Of a stretch of 51,644 nt of DNA, positions 47,679 through 51,644 are shown in pieces; position 1 is the first letter of the stretch, and each line of letters starts with the position of its first letter. Made by a program: the position numbers and the translations under genes. The notes below the pieces were generated by a model. It was not told where the DNA came from and did no database searches. It was given only the letters and a program-made list of their open reading frames with translations. The stretch is from an uncultured Actinomycetes bacterium (GTDB taxonomy: Bacteria > Actinomycetota > Actinomycetes > Nanopelagicales > Nanopelagicaceae), in assembly GCA_903845465.1 (NCBI GenBank), contig CAIMXQ010000084.1, positions 1 through 51,644 on the forward strand. The letters run 5' to 3'.

Positions 47679-47702
47679 AACCCCTCCACGCTATCGTCCA
47701 AG

Positions 47703-47708
47703 TACCCT
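47703..47708 (+). promoter_or_regulatory. -10 element of the LCP gene
   Basis: TACCCT, six bases before GTG 47715. It decides this start over the earlier in-frame codon at 47661, which would overlap the glycosyltransferase gene. Confidence 0.45.
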
Positions 47709-47714
47709 ACGGAA

Positions 47715-48815
47715 GTGAAATCTTCTCGCGCAATCCGGATAATTACATCACTCTCTGTGGGTGTTGTCCTTATTGCGTCGCTTGCGTGGGTCGGATTAGG
47801 CCAAGTAAGTGGTCAGATATCTCGTATCGATGTATTTGGTGCGCTTAAGAACCGTCCCCAAAAAACTTCGACAGCGCTTAACTATCTCGTTGTAGGTTCC
47901 GATAGCCGTGAAGGCCTCACTAAGGCGCAGCTTAAATTGCTTCGCGTTGGAAGCACTGCATCTGCAGCCGGTGGTCGATCAGACACAATGTTATTAGTTC
48001 ACATTAGCAAGAGCCGAGATTCAGCATATGTTGTATCTATTCCCCGTGACACATTGGTAACTATTCCAGCGCACAAAAGCATGGATGGAAAATTCGATAT
48101 TCCACCTACGCAAGGAAAGATGAATGCAGCATTCGCATTTGGTGGCGCTCCATTACTTATTCAAACAATCGAGGCAAAGACAAACCTCAAAATTGACCAC
48201 TACATAGAAGTCAGTTTCGCTGGCTTTACCGGCATCGTTGATGCACTTGGAGGAATACAGGTGTGTTCCAAGGTCGCAATTAATGATCCAAAGAGCCATC
48301 TCGTCATGAGCGCCGGGTCGCACATCCTCGATGGAATTGAAGCGCTCAAATATGTACGTACTCGAGATTTCGATGGTCGCGGTGATATTGGCCGTATGGA
48401 ACGACAGCAACAATTTATTAGTGCTGTAGTACGTAAGGCCAGCAGTAGTGGAATTTTACTCAACCCGCTGAAGCTAACGAATTTTTTCAATGCAACTATT
48501 TCAACTGTAAAGATGGACACTTCGGTAAATAAAGATGATCTCCTTACTTTGGCAAAGCAGATGAGAAATCTTTCTGCTGGAAATCTGCGCACATTAACTG
48601 TTCCGCTTTCTAATCCGAATGCAAGTTATCCAGGAGTAGGTTCGGTGGTTATTTGGGATCCAACTCTGGCTACAGACCTCTGGACGCGAATCCGCAACGA
48701 TGAGGCGCTCATAGAGACCATTAAGCCAACTGCAAAGGCCACCACCAAACCTGTGATGGTAGACAAATTTAAGACAAAAACTGGCGCTGAAAATCCGTGC
48801 GCGGCGGCAAAATAA
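47715..48815 (+). CDS. LytR-CpsA-Psr (LCP) family glycopolymer ligase
   Basis: A 366-aa membrane protein that would transfer a lipid-linked glycopolymer to peptidoglycan. A short basic cytoplasmic start (VKSSRAIR) is followed by one membrane helix (about 10-30). The LCP domain (about 55-290) has NYLVVGSDSREGLTK, RSDTMLLVHISKSRDSAYVVSIPRDTLV, HYIEVSFAGFTGIVDALGGI and ALKYVRTRDFDGRGDIGRMERQQQ, including the conserved Arg/Asp residues that hold pyrophosphate. The C-terminal tail is Lys/Thr-rich. Context with an ABC exporter and UDP-glucose dehydrogenase suits surface polysaccharide attachment. Confidence 0.93.
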   Translation: MKSSRAIRIITSLSVGVVLIASLAWVGLGQVSGQISRIDVFGALKNRPQKTSTALNYLVVGSDSREGLTKAQLKLLRVGSTASAAGGRSDTMLLVHISKSRDSAYVVSIPRDTLVTIPAHKSMDGKFDIPPTQGKMNAAFAFGGAPLLIQTIEAKTNLKIDHYIEVSFAGFTGIVDALGGIQVCSKVAINDPKSHLVMSAGSHILDGIEALKYVRTRDFDGRGDIGRMERQQQFISAVVRKASSSGILLNPLKLTNFFNATISTVKMDTSVNKDDLLTLAKQMRNLSAGNLRTLTVPLSNPNASYPGVGSVVIWDPTLATDLWTRIRNDEALIETIKPTAKATTKPVMVDKFKTKTGAENPCAAAK

Positions 48816-48866
48816 AAGCCACTTCTAAATACAGCTAGGAATTTAGATTTTCAATTAGCTCTGCAA

Positions 48867-48872
48867 TACACT
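48867..48872 (+). promoter_or_regulatory. -10 element of ugd
   Basis: TACACT, seven bases before ATG 48880. Confidence 0.45.
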
Positions 48873-48879
48873 CACCAGT

Positions 48880-50190
48880 ATGACTTTGAAGCTTTCTGTC
48901 ATCGGTTGCGGCTACTTGGGTGCAACTCATGCAGCGTGTATGTCCTCACTAGGGTTTGACGTAGTTGGTATTGATACAGACCAGAGCAAAGTCGATCTCC
49001 TCTCAAAAGGTGAGCTGCCATTCTACGAACCAGGTTTGGATACTCTCCTTGCCGCTGAAATAAAGACGGGGCGCTTAACTTTCACCACAGATTTCTCAGC
49101 GGTCGCAGATGCTGATGTCCATTTCATCTGTGTCGGAACCCCGCAAAGTAAAGATGGACTCGCTGCAGATCTCACCTACGTGAAGGCATCTGTCACTGCG
49201 ATTGCACCACATTTGAAGGAAGGCTCACTTGTTGTTGGAAAATCAACAGTGCCGGTTGGAACTGCGCAACTTCTTAGGGATCAGCTTTCGGTAGCGGCAC
49301 CTCAAGCAGATCTTGCTTGGAATCCAGAGTTTCTGCGCGAAGGATTTGCAGTGGAAGATACACTCACTCCAAATCGTCTAGTTGTAGGTGTTGCAAATGA
49401 TCGAGCGGAAGAGATTCTTAAAGATCTATATAAGCCAATCATTGATTTAGGCACTCCTTGGATTCGTGCAGATCTTCCAACTGCTGAACTCGTAAAAGTG
49501 GCCGCTAACTCATTCCTAGCCACAAAGATTTCATTTATCAACGCTATGGCCGAAGTATGTGAAGCAGCTGGAGGCGATGTCACAGTACTTGCAAAAGCAA
49601 TTGGTTATGACCCACGTATCGGTAGCCGTTTCTTGCAAGCAGGTATCGGATTCGGTGGAGGTTGTCTTCCTAAAGATATCCGCGCATTTATGGCGCGTGC
49701 AGAAGAACTTGGTGCAGATCAAGCGCTCGAGTTCTTACGCGAAATCGATGCAATTAATATGCGCGCACGAAGCCGCGTTATTGATATTGTCCGTGCCGAC
49801 CTATCGGAAGATCTGACTCAATACAAGATTGCCGTACTTGGTGCCACATTTAAACCAGACAGTGATGATGTTCGCGACTCCCCTGCTCTCGATATCGCTG
49901 CACAACTTCAGGCAGCGGGTGCACAAGTTGTCGTACATGATCCAAAGGGCATCGAACCTGCACGTAAGCGCTTTCCAAATCTTGATTATCAAGAAAAGGT
50001 TGTCGATGCCGTTAAAGGTGCAGATGTAATCTTGCACTTAACTGAGTGGAAGGAATATCGAGAGCTCGATCCATCAGTTATTGGTCAGCTTGTAAAATCA
50101 AAGTTCATTATTGATGGTCGCAATATGTTAGACCGCAACAAGTGGCGCGCAGCTGGCTGGCGCTTTCATGCGCTAGGTAGAACTGATTAG
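48880..50190 (+). CDS. ugd: UDP-glucose 6-dehydrogenase
   Basis: A 436-aa NAD-dependent enzyme oxidising UDP-glucose to UDP-glucuronate, a precursor for acidic surface polysaccharides. The N-terminal Rossmann motif is SVIGCGYLGATHAACMSSLG, the linker lysine region VKVAANSFLATKISFINAMAEVC, and the catalytic Cys262 is in GFGGGCLPKDIRAF. The C-terminal domain has GATFKPDSDDVRDSPALDIA. Length is normal. The last codons (GRTD-stop) are the first copy of a 15-base tandem triplication. Other nucleotide-sugar or mannose dehydrogenases share the fold, but motif details favour Ugd. Confidence 0.94.
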   Translation: MTLKLSVIGCGYLGATHAACMSSLGFDVVGIDTDQSKVDLLSKGELPFYEPGLDTLLAAEIKTGRLTFTTDFSAVADADVHFICVGTPQSKDGLAADLTYVKASVTAIAPHLKEGSLVVGKSTVPVGTAQLLRDQLSVAAPQADLAWNPEFLREGFAVEDTLTPNRLVVGVANDRAEEILKDLYKPIIDLGTPWIRADLPTAELVKVAANSFLATKISFINAMAEVCEAAGGDVTVLAKAIGYDPRIGSRFLQAGIGFGGGCLPKDIRAFMARAEELGADQALEFLREIDAINMRARSRVIDIVRADLSEDLTQYKIAVLGATFKPDSDDVRDSPALDIAAQLQAAGAQVVVHDPKGIEPARKRFPNLDYQEKVVDAVKGADVILHLTEWKEYRELDPSVIGQLVKSKFIIDGRNMLDRNKWRAAGWRFHALGRTD

Positions 50191-50220
50191 GGTAGAACTG
50201 ATTAGGGTAGAACTGATTAA
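50176..50220. repeat. 15-bp tandem repeat, three copies, across the ugd stop
   Basis: GGTAGAACTGATTAG occurs at 50176-50190 and 50191-50205, with a third copy at 50206-50220 differing only in the last base. The unit is five codons long in the ugd frame (Gly-Arg-Thr-Asp-stop), so each copy repeats the stop in frame. The third copy supplies the purE stop codon on the opposite strand (50217-50219). Confidence 0.95.
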
Positions 50221-50732
50221 AATCCAGTTTTAGTATTGCGACGGGCGCTCAATTGGGCGCCCTTTGCCTTTGCTTCATCTGTGAGCCCTGAGAGCTGAGA
50301 TTCAATCTTTTTAGTAATTGCCTCATCGGAAGATCCAATGATGCGCGCTGCAAGGATTCCTGCATTCTTAGCGTTATCAATTCCCACTGTTGCAACTGGA
50401 ATTCCACCAGGCATCTGCACAATAGAGAGAAGTGAATCCATTCCATCAAGGTTTTTGAGAGAAACTGGAACGCCGATAACTGGAAGGGTTGTAAGAGATG
50501 CAACCATCCCTGGAAGGTGAGCTGCTCCGCCTGCGCCCGCGATGATTACTTTATAACCTTTGCCTGCAGCGCTCTTTGCAAAATCGACCATCTCCTCTGG
50601 CATACGATGCGCCGAGACAACATCGGCACTGTAGCTAATTCCAAATGAATCAAGAGCTTTTGCCGCTTCTTCCATTACTGGCCAATCAGAATCTGAGCCC
50701 ATGATGATTGCTACATCTTTACGATCACTCAT
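50217..50732 (-). CDS. purE: 5-(carboxyamino)imidazole ribonucleotide mutase PurE
   Basis: A 171-aa class I PurE, converting N5-CAIR to CAIR in purine synthesis. The N-terminal GSDSDWPVMEEAAKALDSFGI and VVSAHRMPEEM motifs (active-site His) are clear, followed by IIAGAGGAAHLPGMVAS and LPVIGVPV. Length is typical. ATG 50732 overlaps the end of purK by eight bases, the standard purK-purE coupling. It converges with ugd, separated by the tandem repeat. Confidence 0.97.
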   Translation of the reverse strand: MSDRKDVAIIMGSDSDWPVMEEAAKALDSFGISYSADVVSAHRMPEEMVDFAKSAAGKGYKVIIAGAGGAAHLPGMVASLTTLPVIGVPVSLKNLDGMDSLLSIVQMPGGIPVATVGIDNAKNAGILAARIIGSSDEAITKKIESQLSGLTDEAKAKGAQLSARRNTKTGF

Positions 50733-51644
50733 CGATAGCTCCGCTCATATAGTCACGTGCATGCTGCACATCAGTAGTTAATTGTAGAAGGTCTGAACCG
50801 ACTGCGGTGACATGGCCAATCTTGCGTCCAGCGCGTACTTCCTTCTTGTACTGGTGGAATTTCAGGTCTGGGTTTCGAGCCATCAGGTGGAGATAAGGTC
50901 GATACATATCAGTCTTCTCGCCACCCAAGATATTTCCCATAACTGCAAAGTCTGTGGTCATCGAAGGATCACCGAGCGGTAGATCAAGAATTGCGCGCAA
51001 GTGTTGTTCGAACTGGCTTGTGCGCGAACCATCGATAGTCCAGTGACCAGAATTATGAGGGCGCATTGCAAGTTCGTTGATATAGAGATGCTCGCCCTTC
51101 ACAAACATTTCAACGGCCATGACACCAACAACGCCAACTTCTTGTGCAATATCGAGAGCAAGTTTCTGTGCTTTTTCGGCAAGTTCTGCAGAGATGCTCT
51201 GCGCTGGAGAAATAGTAAGTGTGCAGATTCCATCTTCTTGTACGGTCTCTGTCGGCGCCCAAGACATTGCTTGTCCATGCGGTGAACGTGCAATCATGAC
51301 CGCAATCTCGGAATCAAATGAGATGAGCTCCTCTATGAGGAGGCGAGGCGTTGACTTCAATACCTCTGTTAGTTCATCTTGAGAATTAATCTTCCAGACA
51401 CCGCGACCGTCGTAGCCGCCAGAAATTGCCTTAGCAATGAGTGGGTAGCGCTCGATGTCAGCAGTTGATGTCGCAATCTTCCAGTTAGGTGCTGGAAATG
51501 AAGACAATTTCTGGCGCATCTCGGCCTTATCTTCTGAAAAGACAAATGCAGATGAAGGCGGATACACCTTAATACCTGCTGCTTCAAGCCCTTTAATTAC
51601 TGAAAGCGGTACAAGTTCATGTTCGAATGTAATGACATCACAGG
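50725..51644 (-). CDS. purK: N5-carboxyaminoimidazole ribonucleotide synthase PurK, partial
   Basis: The C-terminal 305 or so residues of an ATP-grasp enzyme that makes N5-CAIR from AIR, bicarbonate and ATP. The gene runs off the right edge. The first visible residues, CDVITFEHELVPLSVIKGLE, correspond to the end of the N-terminal domain. Then come the ATP-grasp segments SGGYDGRGVWKI, LLIEELISFDSEIAVMIARS, GVVGVMAVEMFV and NELAMRPHNSGHWTID (metal-binding Glu/Asn), and GHVTAVG near the end. GTG 51567 inside the frame is not the true start. PurE follows with an eight-base overlap. Confidence 0.96.
   Translation of the reverse strand, partial: CDVITFEHELVPLSVIKGLEAAGIKVYPPSSAFVFSEDKAEMRQKLSSFPAPNWKIATSTADIERYPLIAKAISGGYDGRGVWKINSQDELTEVLKSTPRLLIEELISFDSEIAVMIARSPHGQAMSWAPTETVQEDGICTLTISPAQSISAELAEKAQKLALDIAQEVGVVGVMAVEMFVKGEHLYINELAMRPHNSGHWTIDGSRTSQFEQHLRAILDLPLGDPSMTTDFAVMGNILGGEKTDMYRPYLHLMARNPDLKFHQYKKEVRAGRKIGHVTAVGSDLLQLTTDVQHARDYMSGAIDE

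Noticed and set aside
1..51644. Mobile elements, prophage, CRISPR arrays, toxin-antitoxin or secondary metabolite clusters
   Set aside because: No transposase, integrase, phage structural gene, regularly spaced repeat or large biosynthetic gene was found; the gene content is core chromosomal.

Overview
This window looks like a piece of a streamlined, low-to-moderate GC actinobacterial chromosome. The gene set is distinctively actinobacterial: two WhiB-family iron-sulfur regulators, MtrA/MtrB, a PdtaS-type kinase, MshB of mycothiol synthesis, MoeZ, and the lineage-restricted families DUF3117, DUF3107, DUF3499 and Rv3235. GC is clearly below that of typical Actinomycetota, spacers are tiny and convergent genes share stop codons. 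This fits the small-genome freshwater acI group (Nanopelagicales, e.g. Planktophila-like), but the taxon is an inference. There are no insertion sequences, phage genes, CRISPR arrays or rRNA genes, one tRNA (Arg, CCG), and no stretch over 300 bases without a gene.

Layout. (1) 1-5.4 kb: a sensor kinase/response regulator pair facing a small secreted protein, two small membrane proteins, two PLP enzymes of sulfur amino acid type, a 3-methyladenine glycosylase and MsrA. (2) 5.4-24.8 kb: a block matching, from memory, the Mycobacterium tuberculosis Rv3219-Rv3264 neighbourhood: tRNA-Arg, whiB1-like, pdtaS-like, DUF6912-like, CpaE-like and SAF-domain genes, Rv3235-like, secA, comF, mtrB, mtrA, ahcY, phosphomannomutase, DUF3499, DUF5719-like, a large glycosyltransferase, whiB2-like and a sugar nucleotidyltransferase. 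(3) 24.8-29 kb: dapC, fdxA, a cysteinyl-tRNA synthetase-like gene with an extra N-terminal domain, a DUF6113-like membrane protein and mshB. (4) 29-43.9 kb: moeZ, a TetR regulator, DUF3107, a DEAD-box helicase, marC, a PHP phosphoesterase, an EamA transporter, an MgtE-N/CBS protein, DUF1003, mrp, tatB, htrA, an O-methyltransferase, leucyl aminopeptidase, DUF3117, a stand-alone sigma region 4 protein, SRPBCC, LOG and dapD. (5) 43.9-51.6 kb: a surface glycopolymer group (SpoIID/LytB-like protein, ABC exporter pair, glycosyltransferase, LCP ligase, UDP-glucose dehydrogenase), then purE and a partial purK.

How the genes work together. Most encode envelope construction and its regulation: mannose-sugar activation, lipid- or sugar-polymer glycosylation, export and wall attachment, Sec and Tat export, HtrA quality control, MtrAB signalling and WhiB control. 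dapC and dapD both belong to the succinylase branch of lysine/diaminopimelate synthesis.

The strongest sequence-level observation is a start-site architecture shared by 21 genes on both strands. A TANNNT-like hexamer (two begin with C) lies exactly 6 or 7 bases before the start codon, usually with no Shine-Dalgarno sequence, which points to pervasive leaderless transcription. Other notable items are the CysRS-like fusion, a leucyl aminopeptidase frame without any ATG/GTG/TTG start, a palindrome across the whiB2 promoter, tandem operator-like repeats upstream of the secreted protein, and a tandem triplication of the ugd stop region.
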